The notes under the pieces: model-generated | The model's database searches: none | Seen by the model: only the letters and a program-made list of their open reading frames with translations | Told to the model about the DNA's origin: nothing | Position numbers and translations under genes: made by a program | In this document: positions 16,996 to 25,739 of the stretch, piece by piece | Position numbering within the stretch: the stretch's first letter is position 1 | Layout: each line of letters opens with the position of its first letter | Assembly (NCBI RefSeq): GCF_024508295.1 | Contig: NZ_CP101990.1 | Location: 806,001-870,000, forward strand | Source of the DNA: Aeromicrobium duanguangcaii | GTDB taxonomy: Bacteria > Actinomycetota > Actinomycetes > Propionibacteriales > Nocardioidaceae | Reading direction: 5' to 3' | DNA length: 64,000 nucleotides

Positions 16996-17238
16996 ATGGC
17001 TTTCCGGCACCGCCGCAAGTACGACGAATCAGTGCCGCGCGCCCTCCAAACCGCCCGTCAGGCGTACGACTCCGCCACGGCGGAATACGAGCGCTCCATC
17101 GCGCGCGCCCGCAGCGACTGGGCGGTCGCGCTGGCCGCCGCCATCGAGGCCGGGATGTCCTACCAGGAGATCGCCGACGAGGTGGGCGTCTCGCACACGA
17201 GCATCAGTCGCGCCATCAAGCAGTACGGCGGCACCTGA
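16996..17238 (+). CDS. Small helix-turn-helix protein
   Basis: 80 residues. The N-terminal half is a charged helix (RALQTARQAYDSATAEYERS). The C-terminal half, AIEAGMSYQEIADEVGVSHT then SISRAIKQYGG, is a clear HTH of the sigma-70 region 4/Xre-like type with a recognition helix. It has no wing, ligand domain or receiver, so it may act as a small DNA-binding factor. It lies 10 nt upstream of the acylphosphatase gene and may be transcribed with it. The family has no name known to me. Confidence 0.75.
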   Translation: MAFRHRRKYDESVPRALQTARQAYDSATAEYERSIARARSDWAVALAAAIEAGMSYQEIADEVGVSHTSISRAIKQYGGT

Positions 17239-17248
17239 GGTCGAAGCC

Positions 17249-17515
17249 ATGAGGCGTGTCCACGTGATCGTGCGGGGCTTGGTCCAAGGGGTCGGGTACC
17301 GCTGGTCGACGCGCCTGGTCGCGCGGCAGAACGGCGTCACGGGCTGGGTGCGCAATCTCGACGACGGCTCCGTCGAGGCGGAGCTGCAGGGTGCGCCCGC
17401 GCAGGTCGACGCCGTGCTGGAGTGGATGGCCGAAGGGCCGCCGGGGGCCCACGTCGACTCGGTCGACGCCTCCGACCTCGCGCCCACCGAGCACGGCGGA
17501 TTCACCGTCCGCTGA
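17249..17515 (+). CDS. acyP: Acylphosphatase
   Basis: 88 residues. VHVIVRGLVQGVGYRW contains the phosphate-binding loop GxVQGVxxR and its catalytic arginine, and GVTGWVRNLDDGSVEAELQG contains the conserved Asn of the GWVRN motif; LEWMAEGPPGAHVDSV completes the ferredoxin-like fold. The cytosolic enzyme hydrolyses acyl phosphates such as carbamoyl phosphate or 1,3-bisphosphoglycerate. It follows the small HTH gene and ends just before a strong bidirectional terminator. Confidence 0.95.
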   Translation: MRRVHVIVRGLVQGVGYRWSTRLVARQNGVTGWVRNLDDGSVEAELQGAPAQVDAVLEWMAEGPPGAHVDSVDASDLAPTEHGGFTVR

Positions 17516-17518
17516 CAG

Positions 17519-17554
17519 ACGAAGAAGGCCCCGGCGAACCGGGGCCTTCTTCGT
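17519..17554. terminator. Bidirectional hairpin, acyP/tRNA-Lys
   Basis: A perfect 16-bp stem, ACGAAGAAGGCCCCGG with CCGGGGCCTTCTTCGT, closed by a CGAA tetraloop. The A/T-rich outer part gives a U-rich side in both directions. It touches the 3' end of the minus-strand tRNA-Lys and stands 3 nt after acyP, so it can end both transcripts. Confidence 0.85.
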
Positions 17555-17630
17555 TGGTACACCCCCTCGGACTCGAACCGAGAACCCATTGATTAAGAGT
17601 CAATTGCTCTGCCAATTGAGCTAGGGGTGC
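17555..17630 (-). tRNA. tRNA-Lys (CTT)
   Basis: 76 nt with encoded CCA (complement of 17555-17557). The acceptor stem GCACCCC/GGGGTGT pairs with one G-U at the end, the T arm is CTCGG-TTCGAGT-CCGAG, and the anticodon stem ATTGA/TCAAT encloses loop CTCTTAA, giving anticodon CTT. On the minus strand a TAGTGT box (forward 17652-17657) lies about 20 bases upstream and can serve as the -10 element. Confidence 0.97.
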
Positions 17631-17694
17631 TCACGCGCTGCGCGATCACCAACACTACCGCATACGCTCGCCGGGGGTGAAATCCGGGGCCCCC

Positions 17695-19209
17695 TCATGC
17701 CTGGTCCAGCACCGCCCGAGCCGCGTTGTGGCCTCCGATTCCACTGACGGCGCCGCCGCGGCGGGCGCCGCTGCCGCACAGCAGCACCCGCGGATGCGCC
17801 GTCGCCACGCCCCACCGCTGCGCCGGGGTGTGAGGATGCTCCTCCTCCTCGAGCCACGGCCACGCCAGGTCGCCGTGGAAGATGTGCCCGCCGGGCATCC
17901 ACAGCTCGTGCTCGATCTCCGAGGGCGTCTTGGCCTCGAGCCCCAGGATGAGCGGCTCGATCGGCTCGGCCAGGTGCGCGTCGAGGGCGGCCAGGACCTG
18001 GGCGACCGCCGCGTCCTTGGCGCCCGGCGCGTCCAGGACGCCCGGCGGCGTGTGCAGGCCGAAGTAGGTGAGGGTCTGGGCCTCGGAGTCGCGCAGGTCC
18101 GGTCCGAGGATCGACCGGTCGGTCAGCGTGTGGCAGTAGAACTCGCCGGTCGCCGCGGGCAGGTCGCCGGACGCGGCGGTCGCCCATGCCAGCTGCAGCT
18201 GGTCGAACGACTCGTCGAGGTGGAAGGTCCCCGCGAAGGCCACCGCCGGGTCGACGCCGGACGCCAGCCGCGGCAGCCGCGAGAGCAGGATGTTGAGCTT
18301 GAGCTGGGCGCCGGCCGGCTTGGTCGCGGGCGTGTGCCCCAGCAGGCGCTCCAGGACGTAGGGCGCGGTGCCGACCAGGACGCGATCGGCGCGCTCGACG
18401 AACCCGTCGCCGCAGATCGTGACGTCGACGTCGCTGACGTCGATCCCGTCGACCTCGGAGTTCAGCCGGATCGTCGCCCCGGCCTCCGTGGCGACGCGGG
18501 CCAGCTCGGCGGTGACGGCGCCCATGCCGCCGACCGGCACGCGCCACTCGCCCGTCCCGTTGCCGATCAGGTGGTAGAGGAAGCAGCGGTTCTGCACGAG
18601 CGAGAGGTCGTCCAGCGAGGCGAACGTGCCGATCAGGGCGTCGGTGGCGACGACGCCACGCACGATGTCGTCGTCGAAGCGGCGACGCAGTGCCGTGCCG
18701 AGCGGCTGCTCGATGACGTCGGTCCAGATCGCCATGGGCACCCGGTCGCGGATGTCGCCGATGTGGGGGAGGGGCTCGAGCAGGGTCGGCGCGAGCGCCT
18801 CGGCCAGCGTGGCGACCTCGTCGTAGAAGCCGTTCCAGGCGTCGAACGCGCGGTCGTCGCCGGTCAGCTCGGCGAAGCTCTGCCGGGTGGGCTCGCCCGG
18901 CTCCGTCTCGACGAGGAGCCCGCCCGCGTGACCGTCGCGCTGCCACGGGGTGAACGACGCGGTGTCGCGCGAGCGGAGCTCGAGGTCCAGTCCCAGCTCG
19001 TCGATCAGGGCCTGCGGGAACAGGCTGACCAGGTAGGAGAACCGTGAGAGCCGCGCGTCGTACCCGTCGAACGCCGGCGCGCTGACGGCGGCGCCGCCGA
19101 CGCGGTCCAGGCGCTCCAGCACGAGCACCTCGTGCCCGGCGCGGGCCAGCAGCGCCGCGGCGACGAGTCCGTTGTGTCCAGCTCCGACGATGACGACGCG
19201 TTCGGCCAT
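17695..19209 (-). CDS. FAD-dependent phytoene desaturase-type oxidoreductase
   Basis: 504 residues. The N-terminal Rossmann fingerprint VVIVGAGHNGLVAAALLARAG with the Glu in VLVLERLDRVGGAA binds FAD; the GGAAVS turn is typical of the amine oxidase/phytoene desaturase superfamily. A central VPVGGMGAVTAELARVA block and the C-terminal LLCGSGARRGGAVSGIGGHNAA, a second dinucleotide-contact motif, complete the fold. Overall it resembles the PYROXD2/CrtI-like group, whose substrates are largely unknown; no carotenoid genes are nearby, so a carotenoid role is not supported. A TACGCT box (forward 19216-19221) stands six bases before the ATG. It is divergent from glpK. Confidence 0.85.
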   Translation of the reverse strand: MAERVVIVGAGHNGLVAAALLARAGHEVLVLERLDRVGGAAVSAPAFDGYDARLSRFSYLVSLFPQALIDELGLDLELRSRDTASFTPWQRDGHAGGLLVETEPGEPTRQSFAELTGDDRAFDAWNGFYDEVATLAEALAPTLLEPLPHIGDIRDRVPMAIWTDVIEQPLGTALRRRFDDDIVRGVVATDALIGTFASLDDLSLVQNRCFLYHLIGNGTGEWRVPVGGMGAVTAELARVATEAGATIRLNSEVDGIDVSDVDVTICGDGFVERADRVLVGTAPYVLERLLGHTPATKPAGAQLKLNILLSRLPRLASGVDPAVAFAGTFHLDESFDQLQLAWATAASGDLPAATGEFYCHTLTDRSILGPDLRDSEAQTLTYFGLHTPPGVLDAPGAKDAAVAQVLAALDAHLAEPIEPLILGLEAKTPSEIEHELWMPGGHIFHGDLAWPWLEEEEHPHTPAQRWGVATAHPRVLLCGSGARRGGAVSGIGGHNAARAVLDQA

Positions 19210-19251
19210 GGCACGAGCGTATGACGCCGCGGGTCTTCTAGGGTGAGGCCC
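19210..19251. promoter_or_regulatory. Divergent oxidoreductase/glpK promoters
   Basis: Two back-to-back leaderless-type boxes: TACGCT on the minus strand (forward 19216-19221) six bases before the oxidoreductase ATG, and TAGGGT on the plus strand (19239-19244) seven bases before the glpK ATG at 19252. The two genes are thus probably fired from the same 42 bases. Confidence 0.55.
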
Positions 19252-20760
19252 ATGTCACAGGAGTTCGTCGGGGCGATCGACCAAGGCACGACCAGCACGC
19301 GGTTCATGGTGTTCGACCATGCCGGTGACGAGGTGGGTCGCCACCAGGTGGAGCACGAGCAGATGCTGCCGCAGGCGGGCTGGGTCGAGCACGATGCCGC
19401 CGAGATCTGGACGAACACGCGCACCGTCATCGAGAAGGGCCTGGAGGACGCCGGCATCGCCGCGTCCGACCTCGCCGCCGTCGGCATCACCAACCAGCGC
19501 GAGACCACGGTGGTCTGGGACCGTCGCACGGGCGAGCCGTACGGCCACGCGATCGTGTGGCAGGACACCCGCACCGCGGCCCTCGCCAAGGCCATCGAGG
19601 ACGACGGCCGCGGCGCGATCGTCCACGCGAAGTCGGGCCTGCCGCCGGCGGCCTACTTCGCCGGCGGGAAGCTGCACTGGATCCTCGAGAACGTCGACGG
19701 GGTGCGGGCCGACGCCGAGGCGGGGCACGCCCTGTTCGGCACGATCGACACCTGGCTGATCTGGAACCTCACGGGAGGCCCGGACGGCGGAGTCCACGTC
19801 ACCGACGTCACCAACGCGAGCCGCACGATGCTGATGAACATCGAGGACCTGCAGTGGGACGACGAGCTGCTCGAGATCTTCGAGATCCCGCGGCAGATGC
19901 TGCCCGAGATCACGTCGTCGTCCGAGGAGTTCGCCCGCACGCCGGCCGACGGTCCGTTCGGGGCCGAGGTGATCCTCGCGGGGAACCTCGGCGACCAGCA
20001 CGCCGCCCTCGTCGGCCAGGCCTGCTTCGAGCCGGGGATGCTCAAGAACACCTACGGCACGGGCAACTTCCTCGTGCTCAACACCGGCACCGAGATCGTG
20101 CGCTCCGACCGGGGCCTGCTGACCACGGTGGCCTACCGCTTCGGTGACGCGCCGCCGGTCTACGCCCTCGAGGGATCGATCGCGGTCACGGGCTCGGCGA
20201 TCCAGTGGCTGCGCGACCAGCTCAAGGTGTTCGCCGAGGCGGCCGACTCCGAGTCGCTCGCCGAGACCGTCGACGACAACGGCGGGGTCTACTTCGTGCC
20301 GGCCTTCAGCGGCCTGTTCGCGCCGTACTGGCGCCCGGACGCCCGCGGCGTGATCGTCGGCCTCTCACGCTTCAACACCGTCGCCCACGTGGCGCGCGCC
20401 GCGCTCGAGGCGATCTGTTACCAGAGCAAGGACGTCGTCGACGTCATGATCGCGGACTCCGGCATCGAGCTGGAGGTGCTGCGGGTCGACGGCGGCATCA
20501 CCGCCAACGAGCTGTGCATGCAGATCCAGGCCGACATCCTTGACATCGGGGTCAGCCGGCCGGTCGTCGCCGAGACGACGGCGCTGGGCGCCGCCTACGC
20601 GGCCGGACTGGCCGTCGGGTTCTGGGCCGGCACCGACGAGCTGGTCGCCAACTGGTCGGAGTCGAAACGGTGGACCCCGCAATGGTCCGACGAGGACCGC
20701 GAAGCGGGATACCACCAGTGGAAGAAGGCCGTGGAGCGCACGCTCGGGTGGGTCGAGTGA
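19252..20760 (+). CDS. glpK: Glycerol kinase
   Basis: 502 residues from ATG 19252 ([17 protein letters not shown]). FGGY-kinase signatures are visible: the phosphate-1 loop [30 protein letters not shown], the [16 protein letters not shown] segment, [14 protein letters not shown], and the C-terminal motif [26 protein letters not shown] plus [15 protein letters not shown]. It phosphorylates glycerol to glycerol-3-phosphate. It leads an operon glpK-esterase-glpD-nucleosidase, with its stop overlapping the esterase GTG. No glpF facilitator gene is nearby. Confidence 0.97.
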   Translation: MSQEFVGAIDQGTTSTRFMVFDHAGDEVGRHQVEHEQMLPQAGWVEHDAAEIWTNTRTVIEKGLEDAGIAASDLAAVGITNQRETTVVWDRRTGEPYGHAIVWQDTRTAALAKAIEDDGRGAIVHAKSGLPPAAYFAGGKLHWILENVDGVRADAEAGHALFGTIDTWLIWNLTGGPDGGVHVTDVTNASRTMLMNIEDLQWDDELLEIFEIPRQMLPEITSSSEEFARTPADGPFGAEVILAGNLGDQHAALVGQACFEPGMLKNTYGTGNFLVLNTGTEIVRSDRGLLTTVAYRFGDAPPVYALEGSIAVTGSAIQWLRDQLKVFAEAADSESLAETVDDNGGVYFVPAFSGLFAPYWRPDARGVIVGLSRFNTVAHVARAALEAICYQSKDVVDVMIADSGIELEVLRVDGGITANELCMQIQADILDIGVSRPVVAETTALGAAYAAGLAVGFWAGTDELVANWSESKRWTPQWSDEDREAGYHQWKKAVERTLGWVE

Positions 20761-21815
20761 GCGCCGGGACCCGCGCCGGCCTGTCGGCCGCGCTGCAGGC
20801 CGAGCGGGCCGTGATCCGCGGCTTCGCCAAGCTGCCCGAATCGGTCGTCGCCCGACTCGGCCGGCATGCGCCGGTGAACCGCGACGGTGAGCAGCTCGCC
20901 CCCGAGATCGCGGTCGCCCTGCGGGTCATGAACCGGATCCCCGGCAACGACTTCACCCAGTACCCGGTCGAGCAGGCGCGCCGCATGCTCACCGACGAGG
21001 CGCTCGTGTTCGCCGACGTGTTCGAGGACTTCGCGGTCGAGGAGGACCTCGTGATCCCCGGCCCGGCCGGTCCCATCCCCGCGACGCGGTACCGCGCCAC
21101 GACGGAGTCGAAGGGCCTGGTCGTGTACTTCCACGGCGGAGGCTGGGTGCTCGGCAGCCGCGTCAGCACCGACTCGGCCGTGCGCTTCCTGGCACGCGAG
21201 GCGGGGGTCGACATCCTCTCCGTCGACTACCGGCTGGCGCCGGAGCACCCGTTCCCGGCGGCGGTCGAGGACGCGGCCGCCGCGTGGGACTTCGCGGTCG
21301 ACCACGCCCCGGGCTGGGGTGTCGACCCGACGCGCATCGTCGTGGCCGGCGACAGCGCGGGTGGCAACCTGGCGGCCGTGCTGGCGCACCACCTCCGGGG
21401 CCGCGACATCGTGCCGGTCCTGCAGCTGCTGCTCTTCCCGGTCACGGACCTGTCGACGAAGCACCCGTCCTACGCCGAGTTCCGCGAGGGCTTCTTCCTC
21501 ACCGAGCAGCACATGGACTGGTACGCCGAGCGCTACCTGGCCGACCCGGCCGACGCCCTGGACCCGCGCGCCTCGCCGCTGCTGGCCGAGGACCTCAGCG
21601 GGCTGCCGCCGGCCTACGTCGCGGTGGCCGGGTTCGACCCGCTGCGCGACGAGGGCATCGCCTACGCCCGGCGGCTGGAGGAGGCGGGCGTCCGCACCAC
21701 GCTGGCGCGTGAGGGATCGCTGATCCATGCGTTCATCAACATCACCGGTGTCAGCCGGACGGCCCGGGAGGCGACGGTCCGCATCGCGCGGGCGATCGAG
21801 GCGTCGATGGCGTGA
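20757..21815 (+). CDS. HSL-family alpha/beta-hydrolase (esterase)
   Basis: 352 residues, GTG start overlapping the glpK stop (GTGA). Hormone-sensitive lipase-type motifs are visible: oxyanion-hole HGGGW in [33 protein letters not shown], nucleophile elbow [10 protein letters not shown], the acid in [13 protein letters not shown] and the histidine in SLIHAFINI. The first 80 residues form a helical cap. It is cytoplasmic, without signal peptide, and likely hydrolyses short acyl esters or acylglycerols. Its place between glycerol kinase and glycerol-3-phosphate dehydrogenase suggests release of glycerol or acyl groups that feed the same pathway (inference). Confidence 0.92.
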   Translation: MSAGTRAGLSAALQAERAVIRGFAKLPESVVARLGRHAPVNRDGEQLAPEIAVALRVMNRIPGNDFTQYPVEQARRMLTDEALVFADVFEDFAVEEDLVIPGPAGPIPATRYRATTESKGLVVYFHGGGWVLGSRVSTDSAVRFLAREAGVDILSVDYRLAPEHPFPAAVEDAAAAWDFAVDHAPGWGVDPTRIVVAGDSAGGNLAAVLAHHLRGRDIVPVLQLLLFPVTDLSTKHPSYAEFREGFFLTEQHMDWYAERYLADPADALDPRASPLLAEDLSGLPPAYVAVAGFDPLRDEGIAYARRLEEAGVRTTLAREGSLIHAFINITGVSRTAREATVRIARAIEASMA

Positions 21816-21834
21816 GGCTGGTTGACTGGTCACC

Positions 21835-23562
21835 ATGCGACCGGTTGCCCTGTCTCCGACCCACCGCGAGGACGCCCTGGACGCACTGGGCTCCACGCAA
21901 CTCGACGTGCTCGTCATCGGCGGTGGTGTGGTCGGCGGCGGCGCTGCCCTCGACGCCGCGACGCGTGGGCTGACGGTCGGCCTGGTCGAGGCGCGAGACT
22001 TCGCGTCCGGGACCTCCAGCCGGTCGAGCAAGCTGATCCACGGTGGTCTGCGCTACCTGGAGATGCTCGACTTCCGGCTCGTGGCCGAGGCGCTGGGGGA
22101 GCGCGGCCTGATGATCGACAAGCTGGCGCCGCACCTGGTCAAGCCCGTGCCGTTCCTCTACCCGCTCACGCACCGGGTGTGGGAGCGGTTCTACGCCGGC
22201 TCCGGCGTCGCGCTCTACGACTCGATGGCGCTGCTCTCGGGCCGCTCGCGCGGCGTCCCGCACCACCGTCACCTCACCCGCACCGGAGCCCGCCGGATCA
22301 TGCCGGCGCTGCGCAAGGACGCCCTGGTCGGTGCGCTGCACTACTACGACGGCCAGGTGGACGACGCCCGTCACACGATGTTCCTGTCGCGGACGGCCGC
22401 CGCGTACGGCGCCCACGTCGCCAGCCGCACGCGCGTGATCGATCTGCTGCGTGAAGGTGGCCGCGTCGTCGGCGCCCGCGTGAAGGATCTCGAGAGCGGC
22501 CGCGAGATCGACGTCCACGCCCGCCAGGTCGTCAACGCGACCGGCGTCTGGACCGACGAGACGCAGTCCTTCGCGGGGGAGCGCGGCCAGTTCAACGTGC
22601 GGGCCAGCAAGGGCATCCACCTCGTCGTGCCGCGCGACCGCATCCGTGGCGAGTCCGGCCTGATCCTGCGCACCGAGAAGTCGGTGCTGTTCGTCATCCC
22701 GTGGGGCCGGCACTGGATCATCGGCACGACCGACACGGACTGGTCGCTGAGCAAGGACCATCCGGCAGCGAGCGCCAAGGACATCGAGTACCTGCTCGAG
22801 CACGTCAACCGGGTGCTGGTCGAGCCGCTCGTGCCCGAGGACGTCGAGGGCGTGTACGCCGGGCTGCGGCCGCTGCTCGCCGGTGAGGACGAGGCCACGA
22901 GCAAGCTCTCGCGCGAGCACGCCGTCTCCACCTCGGTGCCGGGGCTGGTCGTGATCGCCGGCGGCAAGTACACGACCTACCGGATCATGGCCAAGGACGC
23001 CATCGACGCCGCGGTCCAGCAGATGAGCTCGCTGCTCGACCGGCGGGTGCCCGCGTGCGTCACCGACGACATCCCGCTGCTGGGCGCCGACGGCTACGCG
23101 GCGCTGTGGAACCGCCGGCACAGCCTGGCCGAGACCCACGGGCTGGGCGTGGGCCGGATCGAGCACCTGCTCAACCGCTTCGGCACGCTCGCCACCGAGG
23201 TGCTCGAGCTCATCGCCGAGCGCCCCGACCTGGCCGAGCCGCTCGGCGGCGCCGACGACTACCTGCGCGCCGAGGTCGTCTACGGGGTCACCCACGAGGG
23301 TGCGCGGCACCTCGACGACATCCTGGCCCGCCGGACCCGGATCTCGATCGAGACCTTCCACCGCGGCACGGAGTGTGCCGAGGAGGCGGCCGGGCTCATG
23401 GCCGAGGCCCTGGGCTGGTCCGACGCCCACCGTGAGCGCGAGGTCGACCACTACCTCAAGCGGGTGGAGGCCGAGCGCGAGAGCCAGACGATGCCCGACG
23501 ACGAGACGGCCGACGCGGCGCGCATGGGCGCTCCCGATGTCGTGCCGGTCGGGCACCTGTGA
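21835..23562 (+). CDS. glpD: Aerobic glycerol-3-phosphate dehydrogenase
   Basis: 575 residues, the normal length for GlpD. FAD-binding Rossmann block LDVLVIGGGVVGGGAALDAATRG, then the family signature SGTSSRSSKLIHGGLRYLE, NATGVWTDE, GIHLVVPRDRI, WIIGTTDTDW, SVPGLVVIAGGKYTTYR-like GGKYTTYRIMAKDAID and a helical C-terminal DAO_C domain. It oxidises glycerol-3-phosphate to dihydroxyacetone phosphate at the membrane and feeds electrons to menaquinone. With GlpK it completes glycerol catabolism. It starts 19 nt after the esterase gene and its stop overlaps the GTG of the next gene. Confidence 0.97.
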   Translation: MRPVALSPTHREDALDALGSTQLDVLVIGGGVVGGGAALDAATRGLTVGLVEARDFASGTSSRSSKLIHGGLRYLEMLDFRLVAEALGERGLMIDKLAPHLVKPVPFLYPLTHRVWERFYAGSGVALYDSMALLSGRSRGVPHHRHLTRTGARRIMPALRKDALVGALHYYDGQVDDARHTMFLSRTAAAYGAHVASRTRVIDLLREGGRVVGARVKDLESGREIDVHARQVVNATGVWTDETQSFAGERGQFNVRASKGIHLVVPRDRIRGESGLILRTEKSVLFVIPWGRHWIIGTTDTDWSLSKDHPAASAKDIEYLLEHVNRVLVEPLVPEDVEGVYAGLRPLLAGEDEATSKLSREHAVSTSVPGLVVIAGGKYTTYRIMAKDAIDAAVQQMSSLLDRRVPACVTDDIPLLGADGYAALWNRRHSLAETHGLGVGRIEHLLNRFGTLATEVLELIAERPDLAEPLGGADDYLRAEVVYGVTHEGARHLDDILARRTRISIETFHRGTECAEEAAGLMAEALGWSDAHREREVDHYLKRVEAERESQTMPDDETADAARMGAPDVVPVGHL

Positions 23563-24113
23563 GCGTCGATCCGTCGCGCGTCCTGGTCGTCGCGGCGACC
23601 AAGGTCGAGGCGGCGTACGTGCCCGAGCACCTCGAGCTCGTGCTGAGCGGGATCGGCAAGGTCGAGGCGGCGACCGTGACGGCCGCCGCGATCGCCCGGT
23701 CCCGCCCCGAGCTGGTCCTCAACGTGGGCACGGCCGGCGCCCTGAGCCCCGGGCTGACCGGTCTGTTCCTGCCCTCGACCGTGGTGAACCACGACTACTC
23801 CGCCGACGCGGTCCGGGCGCTGGGGCACGACGCCGTCGACGAGATCGAGATCGCGGGCGGCGATGGCACGGTCCTGGCCACCGGTGACCTGTTCGTGACC
23901 GATCCGGCAGTGCGCGACGCGCTCGCGCAGCGGGCTCACCTGGTCGACATGGAGGGCTTCGCGGTCGCACGCGCCGCCCAGCTGGCCGGTGTGCCGTGCC
24001 GGCTGGTCAAGATCGTGAGCGACGCCGCTGACGACTCCGCGCTCGAGTGGTCGGCCGTCGTCGACGCGTGCGCCCGGCTGATCGGTCACTGGGTCCGCGA
24101 CGAGATCGGCTGA
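23559..24113 (+). CDS. MTA/SAH nucleosidase-like protein
   Basis: 184 residues, GTG overlapping the glpD stop. The PNP_UDP fold is visible in RVLVVAATKVEAAYV, LVLSGIGKVEAATVTAAAIA, ELVLNVGTAGAL, the substrate-binding Met-Glu pair in VDMEGFAVARAAQLAGVP and the catalytic Asp region RLVKIVSDAAD. These match the nucleosidase residues (Glu, Met-Glu, Asp) of methylthioadenosine/adenosylhomocysteine nucleosidase. It is shorter than the usual 230 residues. It would cleave adenine from MTA or SAH in the cytoplasm; ahcY, a second SAH-degrading gene, lies 4 kb downstream. Its coupling to glpD looks positional rather than functional. Confidence 0.85.
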   Translation: MSVDPSRVLVVAATKVEAAYVPEHLELVLSGIGKVEAATVTAAAIARSRPELVLNVGTAGALSPGLTGLFLPSTVVNHDYSADAVRALGHDAVDEIEIAGGDGTVLATGDLFVTDPAVRDALAQRAHLVDMEGFAVARAAQLAGVPCRLVKIVSDAADDSALEWSAVVDACARLIGHWVRDEIG

Positions 24114-24127
24114 CCCCGGAGAAAAGC

Positions 24128-24157
24128 AGAACGCCCCGGACGGATCCGGGGCGCTCT
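24128..24157. terminator. Hairpin between nucleosidase and tRNA-His
   Basis: Perfect 9-bp stem CGCCCCGGA/TCCGGGGCG (24132-24140/24145-24153) with loop CGGA, extended by AGA/TCT flanks, followed by TCTTCC on the plus strand and TTCTGCTTTTC on the minus strand. It can end the glp operon transcript and the convergent tRNA-His transcript. Confidence 0.8.
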
Positions 24158-24160
24158 TCC

Positions 24161-24237
24161 TGGGGTGGATGACGGGACTTGAACCCGCGGCCACCGGCAC
24201 CACAAGCCGGTGCTCTACCAACTGAGCTACACCCACC
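24161..24237 (-). tRNA. tRNA-His (GTG)
   Basis: 77 nt with encoded CCA. The extra G at position -1 pairs with C73, the mark of tRNA-His; the acceptor GTGGGTG/CATCCAC contains one G-U. The anticodon stem CCGGC/GCCGG holds the loop TTGTGGT, giving anticodon GTG. A TAGACT box on the minus strand (forward 24265-24270) is a likely -10 element about 28 bases upstream. Confidence 0.97.
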
Positions 24238-24290
24238 ATGTGCGCCTCGCGGCGCAGCGCGACGAGTCTACCGGACGTCGCTGCCGGGTC

Positions 24291-24899
24291 CTACTCGGGC
24301 TGGGTGTCCGCCATGATCTCGGCGGCGATGGCGCGTGCGGTCTCGGTGTCGATGCCCGGATCGGGGGTGAAGATCGCGCGGCGGTAGTAGCGCAGCTCGT
24401 CGATGCTCTCGCGGATGTCGGCCAGGGCGCGGTGAGCCCCACCCTTCTCGGGAGCGGCGAAGTACGCCCGGGGGAACCAGCGGCGAGCCAGTTCCTTGAT
24501 CGACGACACGTCGATGACGCGGTAGTGCAGGTACGACTCCAGCTCGGTCATGTCGCGGGCCAGGAAGGCGCGGTCGGTGCCGATCGAGTTGCCGGCGAGC
24601 GGCGTCTTGCCCGGCTCGGGGGAGTACTGGCGCACGTACTCGAGCACCTGCTCCTCGGCCTCGCGGACCGTGATGCCGGAGTCGAGCTCCTCGAGCAGGC
24701 CCGAGTTCGTGTGCATCGTCGTCACGACCTCGTTCATCTGCTCCAGCGCCGCCTGCGGCGGCTTGATGATCAGGTCGACCCCGTCGCCGAGGACGTTGAG
24801 GTCGTAGTCGGTCACCAGGGCCGCGATCTCGATCAGGGCGTCGTCCTGGAGCGACAGCCCCGTCATCTCACAGTCGACCCACACCAGCTTGTCATTCAC
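24291..24899 (-). CDS. orn: Oligoribonuclease
   Basis: 202 residues, GTG start (24897-24899). DEDDh exonuclease motifs are visible: LVWVDCEMTGL (Exo I Asp and Glu), TPLAGNSIGTDRAFLARDM (Exo II), and HYRVIDVSSIKELARRW with GGAHRALADIRESI (Exo III His and Asp). Orn degrades 2-5 nt RNA fragments and the linear pGpG from c-di-GMP, and is usually essential. A TAGGGT box (forward 24906-24911) stands six bases before the GTG, so the transcript is probably leaderless. Divergent from the dsbA-like pair. Confidence 0.97.
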   Translation of the reverse strand: MNDKLVWVDCEMTGLSLQDDALIEIAALVTDYDLNVLGDGVDLIIKPPQAALEQMNEVVTTMHTNSGLLEELDSGITVREAEEQVLEYVRQYSPEPGKTPLAGNSIGTDRAFLARDMTELESYLHYRVIDVSSIKELARRWFPRAYFAAPEKGGAHRALADIRESIDELRYYRRAIFTPDPGIDTETARAIAAEIMADTQPE

Positions 24900-24982
24900 C
24901 CCGCCACCCTAGTGCGCATCGGCAACGGGTGCGCCGCGCCCGGTAGGCTCTCGTCGGTACCACCCATGCTTGAGGAGCTCAC
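24900..24982. promoter_or_regulatory. Divergent orn/DsbA-like promoters
   Basis: Minus strand: TAGGGT (forward 24906-24911), six bases before the orn GTG. Plus strand: TAGGCT (24944-24949) followed by a leader of about 27 nt with a strong GAGGAG ribosome site (24972-24977) five bases before the GTG at 24983. One gene is thus leaderless and the other led, from the same region. Confidence 0.55.
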
Positions 24983-25738
24983 GTGACGAACGACCGCCAG
25001 GCCCGCGCCGCCCGCGCCGAGCAGATGCGCAAGGAACGCCAGAAGGCCGAGCGCAAGCAGCGCAACAAGATCACCGTCGCCATCGTCGCCGTGGTCATCG
25101 TGCTCATCGCCTTGGCCGGCTGGGGCGTCAAGTCGCTCTCGGAGCAGAACGCGAAGACCACCGAGGTCATCGAGCCCAGGAACCTCGTCGACAACGGCGT
25201 GCCGTTCCCGGCGACCGAGGGAGCCGACGCCGCCCAGAAGCCGATCGTCGAGCTCTTCGAGGACTTCCTGTGCCCCGCCTGCGGCTCCTTCGAGCAGCTC
25301 AGCGGCAAGTTCCTGCAGAGCCAGGCGGCTGCCGGCGAGATCCAGCTGCGCTTCATGCCGTTCTCGTTCCTGCACAGTCAGAGCACCAACGACTACTCGC
25401 GCCGCGCCACGAACCTGGCCATGTGCGTCGTCGACGAGAAGGGCGACGAGGCGTTCTGGAAGGTGCACGACTCGCTCTACGCCGCCCAGCCGCAGGAGGG
25501 TGGCGCCGGTCCCGAGGACGCGGCACTCATCGACCTCGCCGAGCAGGCCGGCGTGACCGGCATCGAGAACTGCGTGCGCACCGAGAAGTTCGTGCCCTGG
25601 ATCGACGAGATCCAGAAGACCTTCTCCGACGACCGCAAGGTCTCGGGCACCCCGTCGGTCTTCATCAACGGCAAGGAGAGCGAGGCGCGCACGCCCGACG
25701 AGCTCCAGAAGGCGATCGCCGACGCGTCGAAGTCCTGA
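24983..25738 (+). CDS. Membrane-anchored DsbA-like thioredoxin protein 1
   Basis: 251 residues, GTG start after GAGGAG. A basic cytoplasmic head (RAARAEQMRKERQKAERKQR) precedes one membrane helix (ITVAIVAVVIVLIALAGWGV); the rest is extracytoplasmic. The DsbA/Thioredoxin_4 fold has the redox motif CPAC in FEDFLCPACGSFEQ, a helical insert, and the cis-proline loop VSGTPSVFINGK. It probably makes or isomerises disulfides in exported proteins. It is followed one base later by a paralogue with a CPHC site. No VKOR partner gene is adjacent. Confidence 0.93.
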   Translation: MTNDRQARAARAEQMRKERQKAERKQRNKITVAIVAVVIVLIALAGWGVKSLSEQNAKTTEVIEPRNLVDNGVPFPATEGADAAQKPIVELFEDFLCPACGSFEQLSGKFLQSQAAAGEIQLRFMPFSFLHSQSTNDYSRRATNLAMCVVDEKGDEAFWKVHDSLYAAQPQEGGAGPEDAALIDLAEQAGVTGIENCVRTEKFVPWIDEIQKTFSDDRKVSGTPSVFINGKESEARTPDELQKAIADASKS

Positions 25739-25739
25739 C

